Shown here piece after piece: positions 27,662-36,753 of a stretch of 64,000 nt of DNA. Source of the DNA: Cuspidothrix sp046080565. GTDB taxonomy: Bacteria > Cyanobacteriota > Cyanobacteriia > Cyanobacteriales > Nostocaceae. Position 1 is the stretch's first letter. Each line of letters begins with the position of its first letter. The translations under genes and the position numbers were made by a program. The stretch is taken from NCBI GenBank assembly GCA_046080565.1, contig JBJTUF010000092.1, positions 1-64,000 on the forward strand, read 5' to 3'. Under the pieces are notes generated by a model. It did no database searches. It saw nothing but the letters and a program-made list of their open reading frames with translations, and was not told the DNA's origin.

Positions 27662-28321
27662 GTGTTTACAGGATTAATTCAAGGTTTAGGAACGATCAAA
27701 CCTCTAACTGGAGATTTGTGGCAAATCAATTGTCTGACTCAACCACAGACAATAGTTGAGGATTTAGCTTATGGTGATAGTGTAGCGGTAGATGGGGTCT
27801 GTCTAACAGTGGCAGAAATTCTCAAAGATGGCTTTATTGCCACCGCTTCACCGGAAACCCTGCGCCGCACCACACTAGGCAAAGAAGAAATTCAACAAAG
27901 ATATGTCAATCTAGAAACGTCGCTGCGGGTAGGTGGTAAAGTTGGTGGTCATTTTGTTATGGGTCATGTAGATGGAATTGGTCAGTTAATTACATCAGTA
28001 CAAACTGCTACTTCCTGGGAAATGACTTTTGTTGCCCCACCGGCGATCGCTCGCTATATAGTTCCTAAAGGTAGCATTGCTATTAATGGTATTAGCCTCA
28101 CCATAGCTGAATACACATCAGAATCATCTCAATTTACAGTCGCCGTCATTCCGCTTACCTACAGCGAAACCAATCTGAATCATTTAGTTTCTGGTAGTTG
28201 GGTAAATTTAGAAGGCGACATTCTTGGTAAATACGTGGAAAAATTCCTCACATCGGGAAATAATCACCATCAACAAGAGGAAATCACACCTGCATTTCTA
28301 GCAGAAAACGGCTATTTGTAG
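27662..28321 (+). CDS. ribE: Riboflavin synthase alpha chain
   Basis: Catalyses the dismutation of two 6,7-dimethyl-8-ribityllumazine molecules into riboflavin and a pyrimidine. The 219-residue product has two similar barrels: the first starts MFTGLIQGLGTI and has GDSVAVDGVCLTV, and the second has FVMGHVDGIGQL and GSIAINGISLTIAE. The start codon is GTG at 27662. The C-terminal 20 residues are variable. No other riboflavin gene is nearby. Confidence 0.95.
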   Translation: MFTGLIQGLGTIKPLTGDLWQINCLTQPQTIVEDLAYGDSVAVDGVCLTVAEILKDGFIATASPETLRRTTLGKEEIQQRYVNLETSLRVGGKVGGHFVMGHVDGIGQLITSVQTATSWEMTFVAPPAIARYIVPKGSIAINGISLTIAEYTSESSQFTVAVIPLTYSETNLNHLVSGSWVNLEGDILGKYVEKFLTSGNNHHQQEEITPAFLAENGYL

Positions 28322-28406
28322 AGGGAGGCAGGAGGCAATAGGCAATAGGTAGTAGGGGCGAACCGCTGTTCGCCCTTACAACAATCAAGAGTTAACCATA
28401 ACCAAG

Positions 28407-30077
28407 CTACTGAACTTGGGCTGTTCTTGTTCCTTCTGTTCTGCCTAGCAATTGATTTAAACCAGCTTGTAACTTCATACCTGGATCCACTGCCACCCAT
28501 CCATTTTGAGTGAGGTGACGGACTTCAAAATGGAGGTGAGGTCCAGTAGAGTTACCAGTGCTGCCTACTCGACCAATGACAGTTCCTGCTTCTACAAATT
28601 GACCAGGTTGAACCAAGATTTCTGACATATGGCCGTAGAGGGTTTGTTGAGCCGAACTGTGATTTACAATTACAGTTAAACCATAGCCACCTAACCAATT
28701 AGCTGTTGCTACCTGACCCTTAGCGGCGGCTACAATTGGTGTTCCGGTAGGCGCACCGATATCTGTACCAGCATGGAAACGGCGATCGCCTGTGATCGGA
28801 TGTATACGCCAGCCAAATAATGATGTAATGGGTGCAGCTACAGACAGAGGAAATACCACTCCTGAACCACCACCACCACGATAAGCTAGGGTGTTAGTAT
28901 AAGGAACTTCAGGTAATACAGACGCTAGAGAAAAGTCATAAGACACCATACTAGGACGGGGAGCAACATTTCCCTGGATCATTGGTGCTGGTAAACTACC
29001 TACCTGGGGCGCAATAGGAGTAGAACTTACCCTAGTCGTGCTAAATTCGCTAGGGCTGGGGATAAAACGATTAGCATTATAACCAGCTTTGGTATGACTG
29101 CTGGTATTATTTCTGGAACTTTGCCAAGTATTGGGAGTTTGACTAATTTTGTTGACAGTATTAGCCACAACTCCAGCCACATTGGGAGGTTGATTACTGT
29201 TTGCTGTCCTCGTTCTCAGCACTGGAGAAACGACAGGTAATTTAGCAGTTTCACTTTTTTTCAACCAAGTTGGCACAGATTCTTTAGACTTAGCTACACC
29301 AGGAGTTTGCGGTGCTTTAGCGCAACCATTTTGTCCTGGGGTAACATTGGAACTACAACCGCTAGAACGTCCTGTTACTACTACAGAACTAGGAGGTTCA
29401 TAGTTATCTGTATTTGCATTTTTGTAATCCGTAGGATCAATATAAGCGTTGTTATAATCCGTGGGTTTATTGTCTGTATCCTTAGCAGTATTTTGAGAAT
29501 CATTTCCTGACTGCCTTACTTCTGGGAATTTTTTCACTCCAGAGACAGTTTCATTCACACTAGCAGCAGGTTGAGTATCTTCCCCTTTGGGTTTAGTAAT
29601 TCTCACACTAGCAGCAGGTTGAGTATCTTCTCCTTTGGGTTTAGTAATTCTCACACTAGCAGCAGGTTGAGTATTTTCCCCTTTGGGTTTAGTAATTCTC
29701 ACACTAGCAGCAGGTTGAGTATCTTCCGCTTTCGGTTTAATAATTTTTACAGTATCGCTATCAGAAGACTTTTGAATATTGAGCCTCTTTTTCAGATTAG
29801 CTTGCCGGGCAGAAAAATCTGGCTGTGGCTTGGCTATTTCTGGAATCACAATCTCTTTTGGAGGTTGACTTGTTACTGCGGATGGTTGGGAATTTTCAAT
29901 AGTGGGAACAACATTATCTATTGATGAAGATTCCGTTTGAGCAGTAACAAAGCCACTACCAAGAATACTAACGCTACTTAGTAAACAGAGACTTTGGGCT
30001 GGTAATCTAGAAGCAAAGCGTTTTCTCATACCACCGTAGTAAAAATTTTTATGGGCAGATTTATGGCGCTGCGTCAT
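28407..30077 (-). CDS. M23 (LytM-type) peptidase with a 4x16-residue repeat
   Basis: The 556-residue envelope protein has an N-terminal hydrophobic segment (about 20-45), a long low-complexity region and a C-terminal M23 domain (about 415-540). The zinc-site motifs are visible: FHAGTDIGAPTGTP and GPHLHFEVR. It probably cuts or anchors peptidoglycan. Residues about 105-175 hold four tandem copies of KPKGEDTQPAASVRIT (DNA 29560-29745), nearly identical at the DNA level, a sign of recent expansion. The start is tentative. Confidence 0.88.
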   Translation of the reverse strand: MTQRHKSAHKNFYYGGMRKRFASRLPAQSLCLLSSVSILGSGFVTAQTESSSIDNVVPTIENSQPSAVTSQPPKEIVIPEIAKPQPDFSARQANLKKRLNIQKSSDSDTVKIIKPKAEDTQPAASVRITKPKGENTQPAASVRITKPKGEDTQPAASVRITKPKGEDTQPAASVNETVSGVKKFPEVRQSGNDSQNTAKDTDNKPTDYNNAYIDPTDYKNANTDNYEPPSSVVVTGRSSGCSSNVTPGQNGCAKAPQTPGVAKSKESVPTWLKKSETAKLPVVSPVLRTRTANSNQPPNVAGVVANTVNKISQTPNTWQSSRNNTSSHTKAGYNANRFIPSPSEFSTTRVSSTPIAPQVGSLPAPMIQGNVAPRPSMVSYDFSLASVLPEVPYTNTLAYRGGGGSGVVFPLSVAAPITSLFGWRIHPITGDRRFHAGTDIGAPTGTPIVAAAKGQVATANWLGGYGLTVIVNHSSAQQTLYGHMSEILVQPGQFVEAGTVIGRVGSTGNSTGPHLHFEVRHLTQNGWVAVDPGMKLQAGLNQLLGRTEGTRTAQVQ

Positions 30078-30274
30078 TTTTCCCTTGCGTTGTGTGTAAT
30101 AAAGTGACTGTAAAAATTAAGGAGTTTAGGAGTTAGAAGGAGCGAACGGCCGTTCGCCTGTACAGGAGTTCAGTAGAAATAAATTTCTCCCCTACTCCTG
30201 TGCTTCCCTGGGTTCCTGCGTCTTTTAGGGGCAACCATGGGGGGACTGCCCCTACTTTTCCCCTTTTCCCTGAA

Positions 30275-31081
30275 TCATTTTTGACGATAACCCAAACTGA
30301 TTGTACCCGGTTGCAGAGAAATTTCTGGTATTACAGGTGTTTTTGGATCAAAATTTGCCATTTGTAAGCGGAGATTACCCTCTTGAGTAACTCCCACTAC
30401 TGTACCTAAAAAATTATTGACATAGACCTGATCACCCATATTTGTGAGTACATCAAGATAGCGAGACAAAAGAATATTTATTCCTTCGACCTGTAGACAG
30501 TCTATACCGGACTTAATTCCTAGTAAAACTTGAGCAGTTAGGGTTTCTAAATGATGAATCATCTGATAATTATGGGAATTTTGCCATAGTTGCAGATTAA
30601 TTCCTGTTTCTGGGACTTGATTTGTCCAGTTGATACCAACACCAATTACAGCTTGAGTGATTTGTCCTTGATTAACTTTCGTTTCCGTTAAAATGCCGCC
30701 TAACTTACGACCATCTAATACTAAATCATTTGGCCATTTTATGCCTACTGGTAGACCACATTTTTGCAATTGTGCTGTAATTCCCCAAGCACTAGCTAAA
30801 GTAAGTTGATAACTGCTAGTAGCTTGTAATTGAGGATCTATTGCCATCGAAAGATATAGACCACCAGTATCAGATTGCCATTGACGACCCCATTGCCCTC
30901 GTCCTGCGGTTTGGTGGGTGGCAATAACTACAGAACCAGATTGTTCTCCTTCGTTAATTAGTTTCCACAGAACTTGATTTGTGGAGGATACAGTGTTAAA
31001 AATATGTAGAGAGAATGGTAAATTTTGCTGCTGATATTCTAGTTTTAAGCTATCTACCAAAAGTTGCCGATTAAATTCCAC
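30275..31081 (-). CDS. birA: Biotin--[acetyl-CoA carboxylase] ligase
   Basis: The enzyme makes biotinyl-AMP and attaches biotin to the carboxyl carrier protein of acetyl-CoA carboxylase. The 268-residue product has TAGRGQWGRQWQS (biotinyl-AMP loop), the substrate-binding LPVGIKWPNDLVLDGRKLGGIL and a C-terminal SH3-like domain ending SLQPGTISLGYR. The N-terminal DNA-binding domain of E. coli BirA is absent, so it is a ligase without repressor function. It stands alone. Confidence 0.93.
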   Translation of the reverse strand: MEFNRQLLVDSLKLEYQQQNLPFSLHIFNTVSSTNQVLWKLINEGEQSGSVVIATHQTAGRGQWGRQWQSDTGGLYLSMAIDPQLQATSSYQLTLASAWGITAQLQKCGLPVGIKWPNDLVLDGRKLGGILTETKVNQGQITQAVIGVGINWTNQVPETGINLQLWQNSHNYQMIHHLETLTAQVLLGIKSGIDCLQVEGINILLSRYLDVLTNMGDQVYVNNFLGTVVGVTQEGNLRLQMANFDPKTPVIPEISLQPGTISLGYRQK

Positions 31082-31327
31082 CGCAGTTCCCCATAGTTGA
31101 GTTCAAAATTTTTTTGGTTTTTGGGCAAATCTTTTTAAGTAGGTGGACGTGAAATAACCAAAATGTGTAAAGAAAAGTAGAATCGCTGAAAACTTTTTCA
31201 CTCTTACCTTTTGCAAGAAAGCCTCTTGCCTTGCTATAACGATAATTTTTAAGTCCAACCTACTTAGCCGTTGTTCAAGTTAGCATTGATTGAAGATTAT
31301 TAATTTTCTCTTGAGGTTTGGTTAAAG

Positions 31328-32104
31328 ATGCACATTTGGCACTGGCAGAATTGGCAAGGTCTACCTTACCTAACTTGTAGTTTACTCAAACCTTGGCCAC
31401 ACGGTTTCTTTACCCAACAGTTTTGGCCACGTCCACCCGATGAACTAACTCAAGCACTACAACCAGAGGCTTCAGCTTATCGTTTAAAACAGGTACATGG
31501 CAATACTGTTTTAACTCCCCAAGAAATTGATGATTACATCAATACCAGTGATGATGATTTGGCTTTGGCAGATGGTTTAATTAGTGAGCAACCTTTACAA
31601 GCTGTTTGGGTAGCTTCTGCTGATTGTACACCTGTGTTAATTGGAGATGTGAAGACTGGACAGGTGGCAGCTTTACACGCTGGTTGGCGAGGTACGGCGG
31701 CGAAAATTATCCCCGAAGCTATTAACAGAATGCAGTCCCACGGTAGTAATTTAGCAGATTTGCGGGTGGCAATGGGCCCAGCGATTGCGGGAGAAGTTTA
31801 TCAAGTTTCTGTGGAAGTAGCGGCACAAATTGGTAATAGTATTATATCAGATAATGATCCAGAAAAAATAGTTGCTGCGTTACATGATTTACCCAATTCA
31901 CCTTTATTTCCAGATGAGGAACCAGGAAAGGTACGTTTAGATGTGCGCCGGGTAAATGCTTTACAGTTAGAGAAATTGGGAATTAGTGTGGAACAAATTG
32001 CGATCGCTCCTTATTGTACTTTCCAAACTCCGGAACATTTCTTTTCCTATCGTCGAGAAAGGGAAAAAAAGGTGCAATGGTCAGGAATTGTTAGTTTGGA
32101 ATAG
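31328..32104 (+). CDS. pgeF: Laccase-domain protein PgeF (YfiH), peptidoglycan editing factor
   Basis: The 258-residue protein has the signatures of the family: ADCTPVLIGD, LHAGWRGTAAKI and ending HFFSYRRE. These hold the conserved His and Cys residues of the copper- or zinc-binding active site. E. coli PgeF removes misincorporated L-Ser from peptidoglycan precursors, and others act as purine nucleoside phosphorylases or polyphenol oxidases. The start ATG at 31328 follows a purine-rich stretch. It is not in an evident operon. Confidence 0.92.
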   Translation: MHIWHWQNWQGLPYLTCSLLKPWPHGFFTQQFWPRPPDELTQALQPEASAYRLKQVHGNTVLTPQEIDDYINTSDDDLALADGLISEQPLQAVWVASADCTPVLIGDVKTGQVAALHAGWRGTAAKIIPEAINRMQSHGSNLADLRVAMGPAIAGEVYQVSVEVAAQIGNSIISDNDPEKIVAALHDLPNSPLFPDEEPGKVRLDVRRVNALQLEKLGISVEQIAIAPYCTFQTPEHFFSYRREREKKVQWSGIVSLE

Positions 32105-32415
32105 TTACCGACCTCAAGGCGCGGCTATTATTGATGCTTTATTGACTGGTGCGACTCTTGATGTAGGGGATATTTCTGAGTGCCTAAAATCATAACCTAA
32201 AACTTTTCAAACATCTTCTCAGATGTGGTCAAAATGCAAAAATTGCATCATCAAATTAACATTGGTGAATATGTTCTTTTCCATCAAACGTAATATTTTT
32301 ATTAAGCTGCTGAAAATTTAGAAGTTGAGTAACTTTTAAGACAGAAAAAGGTAGTAAATAATACGAATTGTATTTAATTAAGACCAAAATTGCAGGCGCA
32401 GAGGAAAGAAAAGAA
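32105..32415. other. pgeF to amt spacer with a peptide remnant
   Basis: Just past pgeF, a frame at 32100-32195 encodes YRPQGAAIIDALLTGATLD and then VGDISECLKS. Its LTGATLDVGDISE resembles the small protein at 12513-12719. It has no own start and is probably a decayed gene fragment. The rest is the amt promoter region, including an NtcA-like site. Confidence 0.45.
32351..32364 (+). promoter_or_regulatory. Candidate NtcA binding site upstream of amt
   Basis: GTAGTAAATAATAC is a perfect GTA-N8-TAC match, the core of the NtcA site, 51 bases before the chosen amt start. NtcA activates ammonium transporter genes under nitrogen limitation in cyanobacteria. I saw no clear -10 box at the standard distance, so this is tentative. 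Confidence 0.45.
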
Positions 32416-33804
32416 GTGTTCAAAAAAGCGGTTATTGTCGGGTGTTTAACTCTATTCTTGCTTTTAGGGTTGTTAACGGCAAGTGCTTTTGCCCAAGGTG
32501 TAGTGGGTACAACTGCTCCTGATACGGGAGATACAGCATTTATGTTGATCTCATCGGGCTTAGTATTACTCATGACTCCAGGATTAGCATTCTTTTATGG
32601 TGGGTTTGTGCGATCGCACAATATTCTCAACACATTAATGATGAGTTTTGTGTTGATGGGAATTGTGGGAGTAAGCTGGGTTTTGTGGGGTTATAGTCTC
32701 TCTTTTGCTCCTGGTTTACCCTTCATTGGTGGCTTACAGTGGCTAGGGTTAAACGGTGTCGGCCTAGAAACAACGGGTTATCTAGAAGGTTCAGCACCAG
32801 CAGAAGTTGTTTCCTATGCGGGGACAATTCCCCATCAAGCATTCATGATCTATCAGGCCATGTTTGCAATTATTACCCCAGCTTTAATTTCGGGAGCGAT
32901 CGCAGAACGGATGAGTTTCCGTGCATATTGTCTCTTTGTATTACTGTGGTCAAATTTCATCTACACACCCTTAGCACACATGGTTTGGGCAAAAGGGGGA
33001 TTTTTAGGATTATATGGTGGTATAGGCTCTCTAGATTTTGCTGGTGGCACTGTAGTTCATATCAGTTCTGGTGTTTCCGCCCTAGTAGCAGCCATTGTTC
33101 TGGGCCCAAGAAAAAACTATCCAGATCGTCTCAGTCCACCACATAATGTTCCCTTTATTTTATTAGGTGCTGGTTTACTGTGGTTTGGTTGGTTTGGTTT
33201 TAATGCGGGTAGTGCCTTATCCGCCGGCTCAGTTGCCACAGTAGCCTTTGTCGCTACTAATACATCAGCCGCAGCAGGGGCTTTGATGTGGTTGATTTTA
33301 GAAGCCACATTAAGAGGAAAACCCACCGCTGTGGGAGCAGCAACAGGGGCTGTTGCGGGTTTAGTTGGTATCACCCCCGCCGCAGGATTTGTGACACCTG
33401 TAGCTGCAATTTTAATAGGTTTTATTACCTCGGTGGTTTGCTTCTATGCTGTTAGTTTCAAGCATAAAGTCCAGGTTGATGATGCCTTAGATACCTATCC
33501 TGTACATGGAGTTGGTGGTACTGTGGGCGCGATTTTAACAGCTATATTTGCTACGGTTGAAGTTAACAGCGGTGGGAAAGATGGTGTTCTCCGTGGTAAT
33601 TTTAGTGAATTATTTGTGGAATTAGCAGCGATCGCCCTGGCCTATATTATTGCTGGAGTGGGAACTTGGATCATTTTGAAAATTATTGCGGTTACAGTCG
33701 GTTTACGAGTTCCAGAACAAACAGAAGATCAAGGTTTAGATATCAACGAACATGGGGAAGAAGGTTATAACTCTGAGTTTGCAGATCGTATTTCTACTAG
33801 GTAG
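32416..33804 (+). CDS. amt: Ammonium transporter (Amt family)
   Basis: An inner-membrane ammonium channel of 462 residues with an N-terminal signal-like segment (MFKKAVIVGCLTLFLLLGLL) ending in ASAFAQG and about 11 membrane segments. Family motifs include MTPGLAFFYGGFVRSHN, WVLWGYSLSFAPG, GGTVVHISSGVSALVAA and DTYPVHGVGGTVGAI. I chose GTG at 32416 because AGGAAAG precedes it by 7 bases; a TTG at 32368 would add a non-signal extension. Nitrogen control by NtcA is likely, given the upstream site. No glnB-type gene is adjacent. Confidence 0.94.
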   Translation: MFKKAVIVGCLTLFLLLGLLTASAFAQGVVGTTAPDTGDTAFMLISSGLVLLMTPGLAFFYGGFVRSHNILNTLMMSFVLMGIVGVSWVLWGYSLSFAPGLPFIGGLQWLGLNGVGLETTGYLEGSAPAEVVSYAGTIPHQAFMIYQAMFAIITPALISGAIAERMSFRAYCLFVLLWSNFIYTPLAHMVWAKGGFLGLYGGIGSLDFAGGTVVHISSGVSALVAAIVLGPRKNYPDRLSPPHNVPFILLGAGLLWFGWFGFNAGSALSAGSVATVAFVATNTSAAAGALMWLILEATLRGKPTAVGAATGAVAGLVGITPAAGFVTPVAAILIGFITSVVCFYAVSFKHKVQVDDALDTYPVHGVGGTVGAILTAIFATVEVNSGGKDGVLRGNFSELFVELAAIALAYIIAGVGTWIILKIIAVTVGLRVPEQTEDQGLDINEHGEEGYNSEFADRISTR

Positions 33805-34276
33805 AAATTTCTGATAGGGAAGCGTGACGTAAGCCATAAAAGTCTGTTTCTGGGGTGCAAAATGTGGGATGATCTTAATCCCGCTTTTATCCCCTTAATG
33901 ACTGCCAATTCTGTAGCTAAAAAGCAAGTTGTTTTTGTAGATAATATTATGTCCGGTAGAATACTTATCATATCTGTTGGGGCTGGTAATTGCTAATTGG
34001 GCAAAAATAATTATTACTCAAAAACTTATATCGTAAGTGATTGACCGGACTTGATATAATACCAATTTTATGTGAAGCTGCTTATGTTTATTACCCCCCG
34101 GCGTTGCTGTTTGACCCCAAAATCCCCACGCCTTTAGGCTCGGTAGTATAGCTGTAGCCAGGATAATTAGGACATTATGAATCCTTGAAACATATATATA
34201 ACAAGGCTTTTTCTCCTGCCTCCTGTCTTCTGCTATATGTCAAAATGAAGTTCAATATCAGTAATATTTATTAGTC
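33805..34276. other. amt to SGNH spacer with repeat elements
   Basis: No supported gene. The right half holds copy 3 of the TATAGC element (34147-34237, reverse). The left half has a GATAGGGAAGCGTG-type repeat near 33812-33830, also seen near 16350. Confidence 0.6.
34147..34237. repeat. TATAGC...GCTATA interspersed element, copy 3 (reverse)
   Basis: Begins TATAGCTGTAGCCAGGATAA and ends CCTCCTGTCTTCTGCTATA, the reverse complement of copies 1 and 2 with a slightly longer interior. Confidence 0.75.
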
Positions 34277-35137
34277 GTGTCTAACCGTATAAAAAACTTT
34301 CCTCTTTGGGGAGTATTCGCGCTGTTAAGTAATATCATCCTGATGTTAGCGGTGATTTTATTAATTTGGCGACAGTATAAAAGCACCCCTGAAATCTCCA
34401 GCATACCAATCCGAGAGCAACGAGAACCAGTGAAGCTAGACTGGAATAATCAATATGTACCACCAGAGTTAGGACCTCGCCATAAACTCAGTTATCCCGA
34501 ATGGTTAGATATTCTCAAGCAAGAAGCGAAAATAACTGTTCAGAAAAAGCCGCCACGTTTAACTATATTGGCAGGAGATTCTCTGAGTTTATGGTTTCCA
34601 CCAGAATTATTACCAGATAATAGAACTTGGTTAAATCAAGGTATTTCTGGGGAAGTTACCAACGGACTACTACAAAGATTAGATTTTTTTGACCGCACCC
34701 AACCAGAGATGATTTTCATTATGGTGGGAATTAATGATTTAATTCGTGGCTTGGATGATGCGGAAATTTTGGGTAATTATCGGCAAATTATTACTTATTT
34801 GCTAAAGATACACCCCCAAGCGGAAATTCTGGTGCAGTCAATTTTACCTCATGGTGCGGAGGGGGCAACTTGGGAAGGTAAGGAGAAACTGCTGGCTATT
34901 CCGAATACTCGAATTCGCACTTTAAATGAGGAATTAAAAAAAATTGCTGTTGAAAAAGGTGTAAAATATCTCGATTTACATCCTCTATTTACTGATAAAC
35001 AAGGTAATCTCCGTTCAGATTTTACGACCGACGGTTTACATTTAAGTCCTCCAGGTTATCTGGTGTGGCGGACTGCTTTGCAAATGTATTTAGAGGGAAT
35101 AGGGAATAGGGAAGAGGGAATAGGCAAGAGGCAATAG
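34277..35137 (+). CDS. SGNH/GDSL-family hydrolase, membrane-anchored
   Basis: The 286-residue protein has an N-terminal membrane segment (about 9-28) and an SGNH hydrolase domain. The blocks are ILAGDSLSLW (catalytic Ser), GISGEV (Gly), MVGINDL (Asn) and TTDGLHLSPPGY (Asp/His). It probably acts outside the cytoplasm on acyl esters of lipids, glycans or peptidoglycan. The last residues EGIGNREEGIGKRQ are encoded by an intergenic heptamer-type repeat that has been read into the gene. The start is GTG at 34277. Confidence 0.88.
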   Translation: MSNRIKNFPLWGVFALLSNIILMLAVILLIWRQYKSTPEISSIPIREQREPVKLDWNNQYVPPELGPRHKLSYPEWLDILKQEAKITVQKKPPRLTILAGDSLSLWFPPELLPDNRTWLNQGISGEVTNGLLQRLDFFDRTQPEMIFIMVGINDLIRGLDDAEILGNYRQIITYLLKIHPQAEILVQSILPHGAEGATWEGKEKLLAIPNTRIRTLNEELKKIAVEKGVKYLDLHPLFTDKQGNLRSDFTTDGLHLSPPGYLVWRTALQMYLEGIGNREEGIGKRQ

Positions 35138-35311
35138 GCAAGAGGCAATAGTTCAGGAGGAAATATGAAGGAATAAGAAAATAATTTTCTCCCCCGCTCC
35201 CCTGCCTCTCCGCCCCTCCGCTCTCCGAAACGTTAATATTTCCGTGAAAAAGCCACAATCGTCTCCAAGTGCGAGAAAATCAAAAAGAGTAACTTTAGTT
35301 GTCAATCTCAA

Positions 35312-36541
35312 ATGGATACAAAAGCTTTTAAACGCAGCCTTCAACATTCAGCGAATTACAATCGTAAAGGCTTTGGCCATCAAGCGGAAGTTTCTACCCA
35401 GTTACAATCTGAATATCAAAGTAACTTAATTCAGGAAATACGCGATGCCTCCGGCGAGCATAGCTATCGCAACTACATTCTCAAACGTGGTGATGTTACC
35501 ATTCAATTAGCTCAAGCTTTTGGCTTTTGTTGGGGTGTGGAACGCGCTGTAGCCATGGCCTATGAAACCCGTCAGCATTTCCCTACAGAACGCATTTGGA
35601 TTACTAATGAAATTATTCATAATCCATCTGTTAATAAAAGAATGCAGGAAATGCAGGTAGAATTTATTCCTGTAATTGACAAAGTAAAAGATTTTTCTGT
35701 GGTTGGTAAGGGCGATGTAGTGATTTTACCAGCCTTTGGTGCAAGTGTTCAAGAAATGCAAATCTTGAATGATAAAGGCTGTCAAATTGTAGATACTACT
35801 TGTCCTTGGGTTTCTAAGGTTTGGAACACTGTAGAAAAGCATAAAAAAGGCGATTATACTTCCATTATTCATGGAAAATATAAACATGAAGAAACCGTTG
35901 CTACAAGTTCCTTTGCTGGCAAATATTTGATTGTTTTGAATTTAAAAGAAGCAGAATATGTAACTAATTATATTCTCAATGGAGGCGATCGCCAGGAATT
36001 TTTAACTAAGTTTGCCAAAGCTTATTCGGTGGGATTTGATCCTGATCAAGATTTACAACGGGTAGGTATTGCTAACCAAACAACCATGCTCAAAGGTGAA
36101 ACCGAACAAATCGGCAAAATGCTGGAACGCACCATGATGCAAAAATATGGCCCAGCAGAATTAAATCAGCATTTCCAAAATTTTAATACCATCTGTGATG
36201 CGACTCAAGAACGTCAAGATGCTATGTTAGAATTAGTAGAAGAAGATGTAGATTTAATGATAGTTATTGGTGGGTTTAATTCATCAAATACCACCCAATT
36301 ACAACAGATTGCTTTTGATCGGGGTATTCCTTCCTATCACATTGATTGTGTAGATAGAATTCACTCAGCTAATAGTATTGAACATCGCCAATTATCAGGT
36401 GATTTAGTAATTACAGAAAATTGGCTACCATCAGGAGAAATTAAAGTTGGTGTCACTTCTGGCGCTTCTACACCGGATAAAGTTGTGGAAGATGTCATTG
36501 AGAAAATTTTTGCCCTCAAAGCTACAGCAGCTTTAGTGTAA
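35312..36541 (+). CDS. ispH: 4-hydroxy-3-methylbut-2-enyl diphosphate reductase
   Basis: The last enzyme of the MEP isoprenoid pathway, giving IPP and DMAPP. The 409-residue product has the three cluster-binding Cys of IspH in AFGFCWGVERAV, DTTCPWVSKVW and NTICDATQERQDA. The N-terminal extension (1-60) and length are typical of cyanobacterial and plant IspH. It is transcribed alone, with an inverted repeat after the gene. Confidence 0.96.
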   Translation: MDTKAFKRSLQHSANYNRKGFGHQAEVSTQLQSEYQSNLIQEIRDASGEHSYRNYILKRGDVTIQLAQAFGFCWGVERAVAMAYETRQHFPTERIWITNEIIHNPSVNKRMQEMQVEFIPVIDKVKDFSVVGKGDVVILPAFGASVQEMQILNDKGCQIVDTTCPWVSKVWNTVEKHKKGDYTSIIHGKYKHEETVATSSFAGKYLIVLNLKEAEYVTNYILNGGDRQEFLTKFAKAYSVGFDPDQDLQRVGIANQTTMLKGETEQIGKMLERTMMQKYGPAELNQHFQNFNTICDATQERQDAMLELVEEDVDLMIVIGGFNSSNTTQLQQIAFDRGIPSYHIDCVDRIHSANSIEHRQLSGDLVITENWLPSGEIKVGVTSGASTPDKVVEDVIEKIFALKATAALV

Positions 36542-36568
36542 TTATTTTTGATGTTCCTCAAATATAAC

Positions 36569-36594
36569 TAGAGACGTTCCATGGAACGCCTCTA
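36569..36594. repeat. Near-perfect 26-bp palindrome after ispH
   Basis: TAGAGACGTTCC and GGAACGCCTCTA are inverted around CCATGG with one mismatch. It is 28 bases past ispH. It may end the transcript, but no T run follows. Confidence 0.7.
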
Positions 36595-36598
36595 CAAT

Positions 36599-36708
36599 TA
36601 CAGCATATTTGATATCAATGAGGTAAAACCACAAAATCATAAAACCCTTGTGGAACAGGCATCCTCCCTGTTAAACTTGTACCTCATAACTTAGGAAACT
36701 GCCGTGTG
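36599..36708. repeat. 107-bp interspersed element, copy 2 (reverse)
   Basis: Starts TACAGCATATTTGATATC and contains GTGGAACAGGCATCCTCCC, the complement of the block at 8057-8163. The right end (GCCGTGTG) is diverged. Confidence 0.7.
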
Positions 36709-36753
36709 ATTGATAATTTTAGATGAAAAAATCCAAAATCTAAAATTGAGTAA

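Noticed and set aside
29571..29924. Repetitive 117-codon plus-strand frame (SNSHTSSRLS repeats)
   Set aside because: It is the antisense of the four-unit repeat in the M23 peptidase gene, so the pattern has a simple explanation.
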